64,000 nt of DNA from Immersiella caudata (taxonomy: Eukaryota; Ascomycota; Sordariomycetes; Sordariales; Lasiosphaeriaceae). The DNA lies in NCBI GenBank assembly GCA_030512335.1, contig JAULSU010000006.1:4030001-4094000 (forward strand), written 5' to 3'. The translations under genes were made by a program, and so were the position numbers. The notes below the pieces were generated by a model. That model did not search any database and was not told the origin of the DNA. It saw nothing but the letters and a program-made list of their open reading frames with translations. Within the stretch, counting starts at the first letter, position 1. Each line of letters opens with the position of its first letter. Below, in pieces: positions 31,945-43,308 of the stretch.

Positions 31945-34021
31945 CTTGAAGGCGGCGACTCGGGAAGAAATGGCCAGTGACGTCAGTGAGGAAGATTGAA
32001 GAGAGAGGACTGGCGATGAGGACGACCCGAACCGAAAGTGACCGGAGAGCGGGCGGCATGGGAGTTATTTATGTCATGTTCCCGCGTATGGATCCATCCA
32101 TATCTGGGAATCCTCCGCCCAGAGAACGAACGCGTGCTATGGTTCCATTTCCAAGACAGCCCAGTGCATTGTCGCCCATGCGACATCTCCACCTCGCCCA
32201 CAAATTATCACCACAACCCATGTCTCCCAAACAAGACGATGCATTTGGGCATGCCTCGTGGTAATTGCATTGCCCCGCCCCAATGGAGCCTCAAGACCCT
32301 TAGTCTGCTGCACAGACTGCAATACCAAGCCCAAACCTCCAGCAAAGCCAGTGCCATGGTGTCCGCAAGACATTTTCCCCGACAGTGTTCCTCCCCGGTT
32401 TTCTCCCCCACCCCCCACCCCCCCTTCATGTTTCCCAGTGCAGCCAAGCCCATAAAACTCCCTCCGATCGGATCATACCGAGGGAACAATGCATCCAGTA
32501 ATTGAAAGGGAAACAACACGGGCCCCCGAGGAGAATTTTATGAGGGTGCTTGGCGGCATGCCTATAATGCTACGCTGGACCTGGGATTAGCAACGGGCAG
32601 CGTTGTGTGCATTGCTTCCTTCCCCCCCCCCCCCTTTTCCAGTGCCGAGAATAGATCTTGGACTCGGATCGGTGCCGAAAAGCCACACCCGCATCGCAAA
32701 CCGCAGGGGAAAACCAAACCCGGACAAAGGTCAGTTTCAATAGATAAGTAATGACGCGCTTCCCAAGTCGACGGGCTACACAGCGCGGCAAACTCGAAAT
32801 TTTGAGGCAATAAACGCAGTGTGGAAATGCATGTCTGTGGCGGGTTAAGACTAACGATGGATCCTGATTGGCGCGCTTGTAAGCATTCACAGTGTCGCAG
32901 TAAACAGAAAAAAAATATTGACATTGGACACTGCATCGATGGATTGACGCTAAATAAGAAAAACAGCGTCTGTGTGTTCCCAGCTAACCCCCCGGTAGCA
33001 CCAAGGTGGGAGCTAGTGCGAGGCCCACGTGGGCTACTAAGGGGATCAACGCACTGCCGAGGCGCCAGACCACGCGACACCCTCCCGATGTGTTTAGATG
33101 ATATGTCAAAGCACGGGGCGAGGTCAACCAGGCCACGCCACCGCCTCTCCGTTGAGGGAGGCGATTATCGGGAACAAGGGAGTATAGCGTCCTGTCAACA
33201 CAAACCGAGTCTGTGCGGCCAAGATGATGAATTGAGATGAGCGAGAGGGGAAGGCGGATACCATACCATTGTGGTGGAGAAGAGAAGTCTGAGCGGCTCT
33301 CCGTTGAGTTAGTCTCTTGTCACATCAGTTCAGCAAAGACATCAAGTTTCCCCAAAAAAGAATCCATGTATTATCCAAACCCCATATGCTATGCTACCAT
33401 ATCCGACCCATGATATTCCCATCTAATGCACAATCTAGGTAGCCATACCCAATATATCCCAATATTCCTACCCTAAACTACCTCCCCACCCATCCCCATC
33501 CCATGTCTCGCCGCTGACCAGAAGAAATAGCACTGGTAGGCAAGACTCCCCAGGAGTAGCCAGTCGGCGCCGGGATCCATGTCGCACTCGCAGCAGATGG
33601 TGTTGCAAGGCGACGTGGACCACGACCCAGAAGCGAATGCCAAGGCCATAGCGACGCCCAACGATCCCAGACCGAGACGCGAGGAAGCAAAGTGGCCGTG
33701 GCTCGAAGGCGAAGAAGGAGCCGAAAAACGAAGAAGTTGTTGCTGTTTCTGGAAATGCTGACCCGTACCCGAAACCGTTGATGATGAATCATGACCCAGA
33801 CCCAGACCCGAAGATTGATGCTTGCAAGGAGACTCGTGACTCGTTTCATGGTTGTTGTTGCTGTTGACAAAGGAGATGGTACACGGTTCTTGCATTTCGT
33901 TGGTGGTGGTGCTGATATTGCACCCCGAAGTCGTCGCCGTCGTCGCGATCGAGCCAACACCCCCTACCACCACCGTCGATGCAACTATTGGTGGCGGCGC
34001 TCTTGGAGAGGCGCTGGGGAG
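31945..34021. other. Intergenic, 2 kb
   Basis: Includes a C12 run at about 32623-32634. A non-ATG frame at 33473-33973 (minus) has a Cys-containing end but no recognisable domain. I list nothing as a gene. Confidence 0.4.
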
Positions 34022-36319
34022 TCACATGCTCTGGCGAAAGAGCACGGGGACCCTCAAGAAGCGCTTACGCCAGCTTCTCTGCCTCTCGGGAGTAGCGGCG
34101 CTGGCGTTGATGGTCTGCTGAATGACAGCGCTCTTGAGGGGCGGAGAATCGTCTGCAACCGGGACAGGGACGACTTTCTTGTCGGCATCCGCGGCGGGGA
34201 GATGCTCCGGTTGCGCTTCGAGGTCGGCGGCCGTAGGGGGCTTCGCGCTCGGCTCGCTGATGGGCTCAGTCGCCGCGGCCGGAGCGGGCCCAGCGGGGTG
34301 ATGATCGTCGGGTACGCTGTCGGTGTGCGTCTTTGGCGCCTCGGGCTTTGGCTCTTCATGCGGGGAAGTGGCATCCACTGGTGGGACTTGGGCTACCTCC
34401 TGGACGGTTAGCCCTGTACTACGTCGGGGACCAGTGCTCGGCGGCGCTACCTTGTCTTCCTCGAGCTGGACTGCCTCGACCTTGGCGGCGGGCTCCACCT
34501 CCTTGGGCTCCTCCGGCTGGAGGCTCTCCTCAGAGATCTTCTTGAGGCCCTTGGGGTCCAGGATGGGCTGCAGCTGGCGCTGAGCTTGGGCCTCATGCTC
34601 GGGCTCGGGGTGCAGCTCCGAGACCTGGTCGAATTCGGGCTCCGTCTCGGGGAATGAGTCGAGGGGGTCCTTGGAGGAGACTTCGGGGGCGAGAGGGAGC
34701 TCGGGCTCCGAGATGATGAGAATCTGCTCCTGCTTCTTGTCGGCCACGATGGGCTCAGGAGCAAAGTCGCGGGTGTCGACGCCCTTGACGGCCTCCTGGA
34801 GCTCGGGAACAGCCTGGAGCTCGTGCACGTGGATGGGCTCAGGGGTCATGGGCTTGACCACGTGGTACTCGGGCTCGATCTCGACGATGGAGTGAGTAGA
34901 CTCCTTGAGCTGCTCGTGCTCGGAGGGCGACTCCCAGAAGCCCGAGTCGGCCTGGCGGAGGACCGGCGGGAAGGATCGGGGCTTGAGGAAGGGGTCGGCA
35001 ACAGGCTCGGTCTCCTTGACGGGAAGGACCTCAAGCTCGGGGGTCATGGGGATGGCCTTGCCCGAGTCCCGGCGGTCCCTCTTGCGCACCGGAGTGCTGG
35101 GGCGGAAGGGGCTGTCGAGGGCAGCCGGAGCAGGCTTGATCTCGGCCTCGATGGCCGCCTTGATCTGATCCTCAATCTTGGGAGTCGGCGCCGGGGTCAG
35201 CTCGGCGGTCGGAACTTGCCGAGGCACGGGCTCAGGGGTCGAGACTGGGGCCGAGGCTGGGGCTTCTTTTTGGGCAGTCTCCTCCTTCACCGGCTCAGGG
35301 GTTCCCTCCTTGCTCCACGATGCGTTTGATGCCTCATCGGCTGAGGGCCATGGTGTTGACCTCTTTCTCAGAGGCGAGAGATCATTATCTCTGGGCACGG
35401 CCCTCGACCGCATCTGCAGAACCGATGTGGACGAGTTGTTGGAGGTGGGCGAGGGAGACTTGGAGCCGGCCAGGCTTGCTGGCTTCGGGGCGACGGCTGG
35501 GGGCGCTGGCTTGGTGGTCTCTGGCTTGACGGGTTCTGGCTTGGCGGTGTTGATCCTCTCGCAGAACATCTCAAGCACGGTCCGCAGAAGAACGCGGTTG
35601 GGCGACAGAATGCTGCTGATCTGGTCCAGCAGGTTCGATGTCAGGAGCGCTTTGGGGTCTTCGAGGTGCGGCCTGATGCGCCCCTTGAGGTAGCCGAGGA
35701 ACCATGTGTCGGCCTCGGACAGGGTCGGATAGGCCTCCTTCGTGACCTCGAGCAAGTGTGGCAGCGTCAAGACGTTGCCATACTTCTCAATGTTCTTCTC
35801 GGCGAGGCGCATAAGCTCGGGCAGGTCGTATGTCCGGGCGGTTGCGTAGGCGCGGATGCTTGTCCTCAGCTCCGAGATCTGTTTTGCTGGTGACTCCTCC
35901 TCTTTTGGCTTGAGGGACTCGTAGGTGCCCGTGTGAAGGTAGTGAACAAGGATGTGGCCGACATCGTCGGGGATCTCGGGCAGCTCCGGCAGCTGGCTCT
36001 CATAGGCGGCATGGAGCTTCGGACTCCTCAGGAGGATGTCATTGGGAACTGAGAGGGGGCTGGCAAAGGGGACTTGGCACGGCGGGCTTCCATAGGGGCT
36101 GGCAAACTGTTAGCTTGTGACATTCTGGTGACAACCTCGCTGAGAGGGAACTCACGAAGACTCCGGACGAGCGTCAATCTCTTTTGGCGGAGGAGGGGTC
36201 GAGGGCGCTTGCTGAGCAGCCGCTCCGTTGGCATTGCCTGTCTTGGGTTGCTGGCCTTGAACGGCCCCCGGTTGGGCGGGCTTGTTGGCGGCGGAACCGC
36301 TCTTCTTTCTCTTGGCCAT
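34022..36319 (-). CDS. BTB/POZ-like protein with long acidic Pro/Glu-rich tail
   Basis: Exons 36319-36156 and 36098-34022 (57-nt intron, GTGAGT...GCCAG with CTAAC) encode 746 residues. The start MAKRKKSGS is basic. Residues 55-190 resemble the fungal BTB/POZ fold: VPNDILLRSPKLHAAYESQL, IPDDVGHILVHYLHTGTYES, IRAYATARTYDLPELMRLAE and YLKGRIRPHLED. The following 500 residues are low-complexity, rich in Pro, Glu, Lys and Val with repeated 'EP' patterns, ending in a basic segment (RSWRKRFLRVPVLFRQSM). Fungal BTB proteins of this kind often act as adaptors or scaffolds. Partners are unknown. Confidence 0.78.
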
Positions 36320-37875
36320 GGTCGAGTTGGCGATGATGGATGTGGCAGCTACGAGGGCAAAGCCGAGGAGGGTGACTGCTTCAACGGTGATGTAAACGTT
36401 GAGGCCGCAGGGAAAGGGCATTATCATGGTACGCCTGTGTGTGTATTTGGGCTTTTTCAACTCAGAGTTGATGACCCCTCTCTATGGCTGTCGAGGTGAG
36501 GGGCCGGATCGGGGGAATTAATATTCGTCGAATTCAGGGGCGGTGGGGAGGTGCACACTTGTGGGGAGACTTGTGCGTTGTGGTGCCAATCGAGGCCGTT
36601 GGGCGTCAACTGCCAGCAGTGCGGTGCCAGCGCTGCCAATCCGTGCCAATCCCACGCCCATCCGCTGGACATCTCGACCAATGGCGTCGCGGTGTTGTTC
36701 CCAATCGGATATAGCCCCGCTGCGGCCGTGTTCGTCCCGACCGCCAGTCGAAAGGCAGGGCTGCGATGGGCGTCAACCCGCCAAAACAGGCAAAACCTGA
36801 CAAAGGCAGGACATGTGAGCTCTCGCATCCCACGTGGCGCCTCGACCCAACGTCGCGTCTCAGACGGCCTCGCAATGCCTTGCAACGCCTCAAAGTGTCC
36901 AGCCGCTGCTCCCGCCGTCCACACAGCAGTGCTGACAATCTGGTGCTGCTAACAATTATCGCAACCTGAGACACCCAACCGCCCGCCACGTAGCAGACCT
37001 GTGGCTAAAAGCATCCGTCAATCAGCGCCCGCGTGTGCTGCAAGGAAGCATGCAAGTCAAGACGTGGTGCCTGTGTCTGCTGAGCACTGCACTTGGGCCG
37101 AGTCCCGGTTTCAGTCTCCCATTGACCTCTCCCCAAGTGATTGCGCAAAGTGGTTGGGCACCTGAATTGGAAACTTGTCGATTTTTCTCCAAGTTCTTTT
37201 TTCAGCTGCCGAGAGACGAACAATGCCGAGGAGTCGGTCGGGCAGGGCGTCCAACCCTCTTCGAAACTGCACTTTGCCCAATGATGCCATTCAGGAACCC
37301 AGCTAATTCCCCACACCGCTCCTTATGCCTGTTGATTGCGATGCCTCCATGACTCAGGATTTGGCGCTGCCCGAACGAGCCCAACTCCGAGCTGATTCGC
37401 CCTGCGGGTTAGGGTCGCCCAGATGTGCAACACCAAGATGACTCTGAAACTCGATAGGTTGTTGCATCTCCGCGTGTTCAGGAACGCCAGCTCAGAAGAC
37501 CCCTCACAGAATTGGGCGACAGTTGACGAGACAGAATTGAGTTGGGCAATTTGTCGAAGCCCCTTGATTTTGCGAGAGCTTTCCGCAGATGGGCATTTCA
37601 AATGAAGTCGCGCAATTGATCAGTCTTGGAAAGATTTTTTTTTTTGGTGTTGGTGTTTTGCTCAAGTTTGTTGAATTGAAGACGTTGAGCTGAAATTGCC
37701 CACCCAACCCACAACAAGCAGCTGAACGGGAAGTGGACCGTCCCGTCGCTCCTTCCCGACATCCTGAACAATGACACCTCCACCCACCTCGACCTTCCCC
37801 GCTCATCTCTCACCTTCGCAACCGCCGTGAAATCTCCCAACACGAACATCGTACCCCCACTAGAGCACCACAATA
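36320..37875. other. Intergenic, 1.5 kb, divergent promoters
   Basis: Upstream space between the BTB and ThuA-like genes. No gene, tRNA or array that I can support. Confidence 0.45.
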
Positions 37876-38774
37876 ATGGCGTCCCAGTCCCAAGACCCAC
37901 CGGCCTCCTTTGAAGTCCTCCTTTTCTCCCGCACCCTCGCCTACCGCCACGACTCCATCCCCGCCGGCATCAAAGGCACGTCAACCCCCCTTTTCTCCCC
38001 AAGCCCATCTTTTTGCATAATCTCAACAAAAGCCTCCCAGCAATCACCACCCTCTCCGCCACCTCCCAATCCAGCGCCCAACCCTTCACCGTCACCCCCT
38101 CCGAAGACCCTACCCTCTTCAGCCCCACCACCCTCTCCCGCTTCGCCGTCATCATTCTCCTCCAATGCTCCGGCGAATTCCTCAACCCCTCGCAGCTCTC
38201 CGCCCTCCAATACTTCGTCCGCTCCGGAGGCGGCGTCGTCGCCATCCACTGCGCCAGCTTCGCAATGGAGAGTTCACCCTGGTACGGAAACCTGATCGGC
38301 GCGGTATTCGAAAGCCATCCGCCCCCGTCGACGCAAAAGATGCTGGTGGCAGATGAGTTCCATCCGATTATCAAGGATAGTTTGGGGAAGAACCCCGGGA
38401 TGAAGAAGAAGGTGAGCCAGGGGGAGAGGGAGCACGAGTGGGAGTGGGAGTGGAAGGATGAGTGGTATCGGTTCAAGGGTGGGAATGATGAGGTGCTGGA
38501 GAGGTTGAAGAAGGAAGGGGGGAGGCCTTTGCTCACGGGTGGGGATTTGGGGAGGGGAAATCTGCTGGCGTGGTGTCGGGAGTTTGAGGGAGGGAGGTCG
38601 TTTTATACGTCGTTGGGGCACTTTGATGAGGCATATGAGGATGAGGGGCTTATGAGTCAGGTGCTGGGGGGGATTTTGTGGGCGGCGGGGAGGACGCATG
38701 CAGATAGGGAGTTCTCTGCGTGGAGCAGCTTGGCTGCGGATGAGAGGTTTCCAAGTCATGTCCTTGAGACGTAG
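37876..38774 (+). CDS. ThuA-like (glutamine amidotransferase-fold) protein
   Basis: The ATG at 37876 starts FEVLLFSRTLAYRHDSIPAG, the canonical ThuA opening. A second exon reads FTVTPSEDPTLFSPTTLSRF, YFVRSGGGVVAIHCASFAM, PWYGNLIGAVFESHP, DEWYRF and WCREFEGGRSFYTSLGH, ending GGILWAAG. The two lie in different frames. The best join is a GC-AG intron at 37976-38040 (AAAG|GCACGT...CTCCCAG), giving 277 residues. A GTCAAC donor at 37980 with acceptor 38032 also restores frame. ThuA proteins share a class I amidotransferase-like fold and are linked to sugar metabolism in bacteria. The fungal role is undefined. A Trp/Glu/Lys-rich insertion (HEWEWEWKDEW) precedes DEWYRF. Confidence 0.85.
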
Positions 38775-39243
38775 CCTTTATCATGGCTTACGGCTATGAA
38801 GTCAATGTCCAAATCAAAGCCGTCAAGAACTGATGAGGTGTGGTCGGGCGCAGAAACGAGGTTGCCCACTTGGGGCGCTGCTGCAGAGCAGACGAGATCA
38901 GAAACATCAGAGAGTGTATTTTAAAGAGTGATAAACGTGAAAAGGGGTTCCCATGACGAAGGATAGGCAAGACTTAGCCCAGCGTCAGCTATCGCTTTTA
39001 AATGCAAGTAGTGTGGTTAACTGCACTAGGCTTGTATGTTGTTGTGTAACACTGGAATAATTAACTGCCGTCGGGGGGCCGTACGGTTGTCAGCAATGGT
39101 GGTAGGGATGTAAAAAGGGGCAAGTGGGGCGCATGTGCAATCTTCCATGAATCCCGCGACTCTTCTCCTCTTTAACTTGCCCATTGCCTCGCTTCCTCTC
39201 TTTCTCACATTCACCTTTGATAGCCGCTTTATACAAACCTGAA
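38775..39243. other. Intergenic
   Basis: About 470 bases between same-strand genes. Nothing recognised. Confidence 0.5.
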
Positions 39244-40068
39244 ATGACCACTGCTCCAATACTTCGATCCAGGCTGTTGAATTCGTTCTCACGTCTGGAG
39301 AGGTGTGTTGCGCAAATTTCACACACCAACGCTCTTCACTGGCCGTGTCCAACCTGCTTCACCTCCAATTCGAAAACACGGCCAAATTCGGTTTCCTTCA
39401 AACAACCTTTCACGTCCTCTCCACTTCGCGCCAGCAACCCACCAGACACCCCCTGGCACGAACTCTCCGCTTCCCGCCAAATCCAATGGACCGCCCAACA
39501 TCCCGACTCCAAATGGGGCTGGGTCGTCTACAAAACCACATACCGTGATCAAGCCCTCAATCGCAACTGGGAAACCTTCAAAGAGACTCTCAACGCTACA
39601 ACCCGCAGAGACATCGCTAGTTCTGACGCCCCTGATATCGCGGACAAGCTAGACTGGGTCTTTGTAGAGGACCCTGAGTTGGAAGGGGCGTCGCTGGGTG
39701 AGCTGAAAAGGAGGTTTAGGGAGTTTGTAAGGAGGGAGTTAGGTAAGGAGGAGGGGACTTTGGAGGTGCTGGATTGGGGGTCGAGATATACGCATTTTAT
39801 TGTGGTGGATCAGGAAGCGCTTTGGAGTATGATGGACGCGGATGATCTGTACAAGGGTCATGTTAGGATTGTGAGGGGGTGGGCGGATGCGGATCCGGTT
39901 GGGGAACTTGAAGGGGTGGATGAGTTTGGGGAGAGGTTGTGGGATGATGAGGATTGGATGAAAATCCATGCGATGATGCTGTCTCTGGAGTTTTATAATG
40001 AGTTGGAGAATGGGGAGAATTGGTGGGTATGGTACAGGGCGCCGCCTGCTGTGTTAGGTTCATGGTAG
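39244..40068 (+). CDS. Conserved fungal protein of unknown function
   Basis: Single exon, 274 residues from the first ATG in the frame (39244). The N-terminal 60 residues are basic and Ser/Thr-rich, which would suit a mitochondrial presequence, though that is weak. The body has KWGWVVYKTTYRDQALNRNW, LDWVFVEDPELEGASLGELK, HFIVVDQEALWSMMDADD and VRIVRGWADADPVGE, features of a globular, acidic alpha/beta protein. This pattern resembles uncharacterised ascomycete proteins; no enzymatic motif is apparent. It lies head-to-tail with the ThuA-like and AAA+ genes, without evidence of shared function. Confidence 0.75.
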   Translation: MTTAPILRSRLLNSFSRLERCVAQISHTNALHWPCPTCFTSNSKTRPNSVSFKQPFTSSPLRASNPPDTPWHELSASRQIQWTAQHPDSKWGWVVYKTTYRDQALNRNWETFKETLNATTRRDIASSDAPDIADKLDWVFVEDPELEGASLGELKRRFREFVRRELGKEEGTLEVLDWGSRYTHFIVVDQEALWSMMDADDLYKGHVRIVRGWADADPVGELEGVDEFGERLWDDEDWMKIHAMMLSLEFYNELENGENWWVWYRAPPAVLGSW

Positions 40069-40523
40069 GATAATAGGCACTCTTTTTGTTGATCACATAT
40101 CAGGCAGGCCAACGGGCTGAGGATACGGAAGGACTCTGAATTCCGAACTGACATGGGTGTTTATTTTTTAGTCCCAGATTTCGTGCTCAAGGCAGCACGC
40201 TGCATCTTGGCGGGGTCGGAATGATCTGGGTCCGATGCGTCTTGAGAGAAATCCAAGCTGCCGGGTCGATCGAGTGGAGGTTATTGTTTTGTTGGAAGGA
40301 GCAAAGCGGGGGTGGCTGCCTGGTGTTTGGTTACCGACCCCTGACCCCACGCACCCTTGCGCAGCTGCCTCAGGCTTGCCTGTGCGACTCGTGGGGTAAA
40401 TATTCCTGCTGGTTCTGTTCTGGTATCCGGAATCCGTCGTTTTGTCCTCGCCTTGTTTTACGTCCTCAGTCCTCAGTTGGACCCTCTCTTTTACACACAC
40501 CTCGGTAATAAAGGTCCCGAGAC
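40069..40523. other. Intergenic, promoter of AAA+ gene
   Basis: About 450 bases between same-strand genes. Nothing recognised. Confidence 0.45.
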
Positions 40524-42680
40524 ATGGCTACGGCGCGCTTTAGGCAGAGAAATATTCAGAGAGAGCGAGAATTGGCCATGGCTTCTTCAGGACCGAGCGG
40601 AGCGCCCGATGAGGCGGAGCTGCAGGAGATGGTCGGACACTTGACCGAGGAGGACAAGGCCCGCCGTGCTGAGCTCGAGAAGGCGTCCATGCAGGCTGAG
40701 CTTAAGCACCTCGAAAAGCGCTGGACCAAAAAGGGCCGGCCCTACGTCACTGAGCCCAAAGAAGAAGAGGCCGAGATTGGCTCGCAGACCAACTGGCACG
40801 AAAAGTTCGCTCTGTGTGTTACCCGTCAGTACGACCTCGAGAACAAGAAAATCCAGCGCACCTCTCTCCAAGTCAACTCCAAGGCGCTCAGGGACATCTT
40901 GAACAAGGTCATCACCTCGTACCCCGGTCAGATCTTCAGCACCGCCGACGTCGCCATCGACTTTCCCGCCCCCTGTCTGTATCACTACCGCCACGAACTG
41001 GCCGCCGCCTTGGACGACCAGGAGCCCGGATCCGATGGCCACAAACACCTGCCCATCCTTCTCGGGTTCATCGAGGAGCAGTTTACCGAAGAGATCAGGG
41101 ACGAGATCAATCTCCTCTCCCAGGGTGTGGTCACCTACATCAATCTCTGGACCATCTTCCGGCCGGGGTGCCTCATCTTCTCGTATCGCAAGGGCCAGCC
41201 GTGTGTTTGCAAGCTCATCTCGTACCAGTATATCGAGGGCGGCCAAAATCCCGGTCTGCAACTCGCGCTTGAGTATGTCGACTACGACGGGGACTTGTTC
41301 GGCACCCGCATCGACTCCTTCAAGCTCCAGCCGTACTCGGGCACTGCCTTCATCGCCCAGCTCGAAGCCTATCCGTTGTCGTACCACCCCAACTCCGAGG
41401 CCATCACCGCGACCCTCACTGCCCGTGGCCGCCGCTGGGAAGCATTCGCCGGGCAGAAACACATGTCGTACTCAGGGGTAGCCACCGACACCTTCGGCTT
41501 CCGCTACAACATCAACAGTCGCGTCATGGTCGACACATTTACCTTCCACCGCATGGAAGCTAACCACGCCTACTCCGTGACCCCCTTCCCATCCGCCCCC
41601 GGCGTCAGCAGCCCCAACATCATCAAGCGCAGACAGCCCTGGCACACCGGCAACTGGGACATCGACTACCCCTCCGCCCCAATCGCCCCCTTAACCGACA
41701 CCCAAGCCTTGCTCTCCTCCCCCACCGTCCGCGGCTTCTCCTTCAACGAGAAGAAGTTCCTCAACTTCTTTGTCGACAAGCTATCTCCCATCGTCTGGAA
41801 CCCCTCCTGCTTCGACCAGCTCGTCCTCCCCCAATCCCAAAAAGAACTCGTCCAAGCCCTCGTCGCCGAACACACCTCCTCCTCCTCCTCCTCCTCCTCC
41901 CCTTCCCTCTCTCCCCCCTCTTCTCCCCCGGCCATCACCAACGACGGCTCCACCCCCGACTCAGACACCTCCTCTCCCCTTCCCTTTGCTCCTCCCCCTT
42001 CCTCCAAACCCCAAAGATTCGACGACATTATCAAATCCAAAGGCCTCGGCCTAATCCTCGTCCTCCACGGTCCCCCCGGCGTAGGCAAAACCCTCACCGC
42101 TGAATGCGTCTCCGAATTCTCCCACCTCCCCCTCTACCCCATCTCCTCCGGCGACCTCGGCACAACCAGCACCCTCCTCGAAACACGCCTCACCCGCACC
42201 CTCGATCTAGCCTCCACCTGGAACGCCATCCTCCTCATCGACGAAGCCGACATCTTTCTCGAGCGTCGCAGCCTGCACGATCTGGAACGCAACTCCCTCG
42301 TCAGCATCTTCCTCCGAGTGCTAGAGTACTACCCCGGTATTTTATTCCTCACCACCAACCGTATCAAAACCTTTGATGATGCCTTCAAATCACGCATCCA
42401 CGTACCCCTGAAGTACACGAACCTCTCCAAGGAGAGTCGACTGACAGTATGGAGGAACTTCTTGGCCAAGGTGGATGAGAAGGAGGTAAGCGAGGAGGAG
42501 ATGAGGGTGTTGAGTGAGGAGGGGCGGTTGAACGGGAGGCAGATTAAGAATGTGGTGCGGACGGCGAAGAGTTTGGCGGGGTATAAGAGGCGGAGGTTGG
42601 ATTATGGGCAGTTGAGGGAGGTGATGGAGATACAGATGGCGTTTGAGAGGGACTTGGAGGATGTGGAGGGGGAGGAGTGA
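40524..42680 (+). CDS. AAA+ ATPase with N-terminal DUF7025-like region
   Basis: Uninterrupted frame, 718 residues. Residues 1-100 are charged and helical. The middle region (about 130-360) carries the fungal family's conserved core: IFRPGCLIFSYRKGQPCVC, YDGDLFGTRIDSFKLQPYSG, LEAYPLSYHP and INSRVMVDTFTFHRM. The AAA+ module has Walker A HGPPGVGKT at 515-523 (Lys522), Walker B LLIDEAD at 570-576, sensor-1 LFLTTNR and the C-terminal NGRQIKNVVRTAKSLA. A Ser run from TCC repeats (41876-41900) interrupts the segment before Walker A and probably varies in length. The arginine finger is likely in AFKSRI. Function is unknown; these ATPases are expanded in filamentous fungi. The broken relative at 22690-23924 is the same family. 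Confidence 0.9.
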   Translation: MATARFRQRNIQRERELAMASSGPSGAPDEAELQEMVGHLTEEDKARRAELEKASMQAELKHLEKRWTKKGRPYVTEPKEEEAEIGSQTNWHEKFALCVTRQYDLENKKIQRTSLQVNSKALRDILNKVITSYPGQIFSTADVAIDFPAPCLYHYRHELAAALDDQEPGSDGHKHLPILLGFIEEQFTEEIRDEINLLSQGVVTYINLWTIFRPGCLIFSYRKGQPCVCKLISYQYIEGGQNPGLQLALEYVDYDGDLFGTRIDSFKLQPYSGTAFIAQLEAYPLSYHPNSEAITATLTARGRRWEAFAGQKHMSYSGVATDTFGFRYNINSRVMVDTFTFHRMEANHAYSVTPFPSAPGVSSPNIIKRRQPWHTGNWDIDYPSAPIAPLTDTQALLSSPTVRGFSFNEKKFLNFFVDKLSPIVWNPSCFDQLVLPQSQKELVQALVAEHTSSSSSSSSPSLSPPSSPPAITNDGSTPDSDTSSPLPFAPPPSSKPQRFDDIIKSKGLGLILVLHGPPGVGKTLTAECVSEFSHLPLYPISSGDLGTTSTLLETRLTRTLDLASTWNAILLIDEADIFLERRSLHDLERNSLVSIFLRVLEYYPGILFLTTNRIKTFDDAFKSRIHVPLKYTNLSKESRLTVWRNFLAKVDEKEVSEEEMRVLSEEGRLNGRQIKNVVRTAKSLAGYKRRRLDYGQLREVMEIQMAFERDLEDVEGEE

Positions 42681-43308
42681 GATGTTTGTCAAACAGGAAG
42701 TGGTGAGATATGAGATATGGGTTCCCTTTGTGGTGAGTGATTCAGCTGGGTTGGATCTGGCTAGCTTTCTTTGGAATGGGGTTTAAGGATGAACGGGAAC
42801 TCCGATGAAGTAACCAAGGGCTTTGGGAAGGTCAGTCAGGCTAGACAATCAATAACATGTTGCGTTCCTCCGAACACTTCCAACGCAACTTCATGCCGTC
42901 CAGCAGCAGTATCGCGGTGATCTACACCCATCACGCCAACAGCCCCCGCGTGCCCAACTCGGGAGCATCAAGACCCTCACACATATCGCAGAGATAGAGA
43001 GTCAAATAGACAGTCAGACAAGTCAGTCAATTCAACAGGCTACTAGAGCAACCAACAACGGCAACCACCGTGTATACCTACACAACTCCACACTCCTCGC
43101 TGATTCATATCGGTCGTCCATCCCTCCATTACCGCGAGCAAGCAGGAAAGCCAAATATCCAACAACACCAATAAACTCCTGTTTTCCCAGGACTGTCCAA
43201 GCACGACAGCTAAAACATGCGCTGTACCCGAAAGCAAGAAGCCAACTTTAACGTTGGGTGCCCGCTGGCAAAACTCGACATATCCGTAACCATAACCATA
43301 ATTCAACC
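42681..43308. other. Spacer between convergent genes
   Basis: About 630 bases between the 3' ends of the AAA+ gene and the KEN-box protein gene. No feature found. Confidence 0.5.

Noticed and set aside
33473..33973. Minus-strand frame with a Cys-containing end (CECDMDPGADW)
   Set aside because: No ATG near its start and another frame is equally open. It could be a downstream exon of the BTB gene, but I found no splice pair to support that.
34823..35329. 168-codon plus-strand frame
   Set aside because: Antisense shadow of the EP-rich tail of the BTB protein.
40587..41462. 291-codon minus-strand frame
   Set aside because: Antisense shadow of the AAA+ gene.
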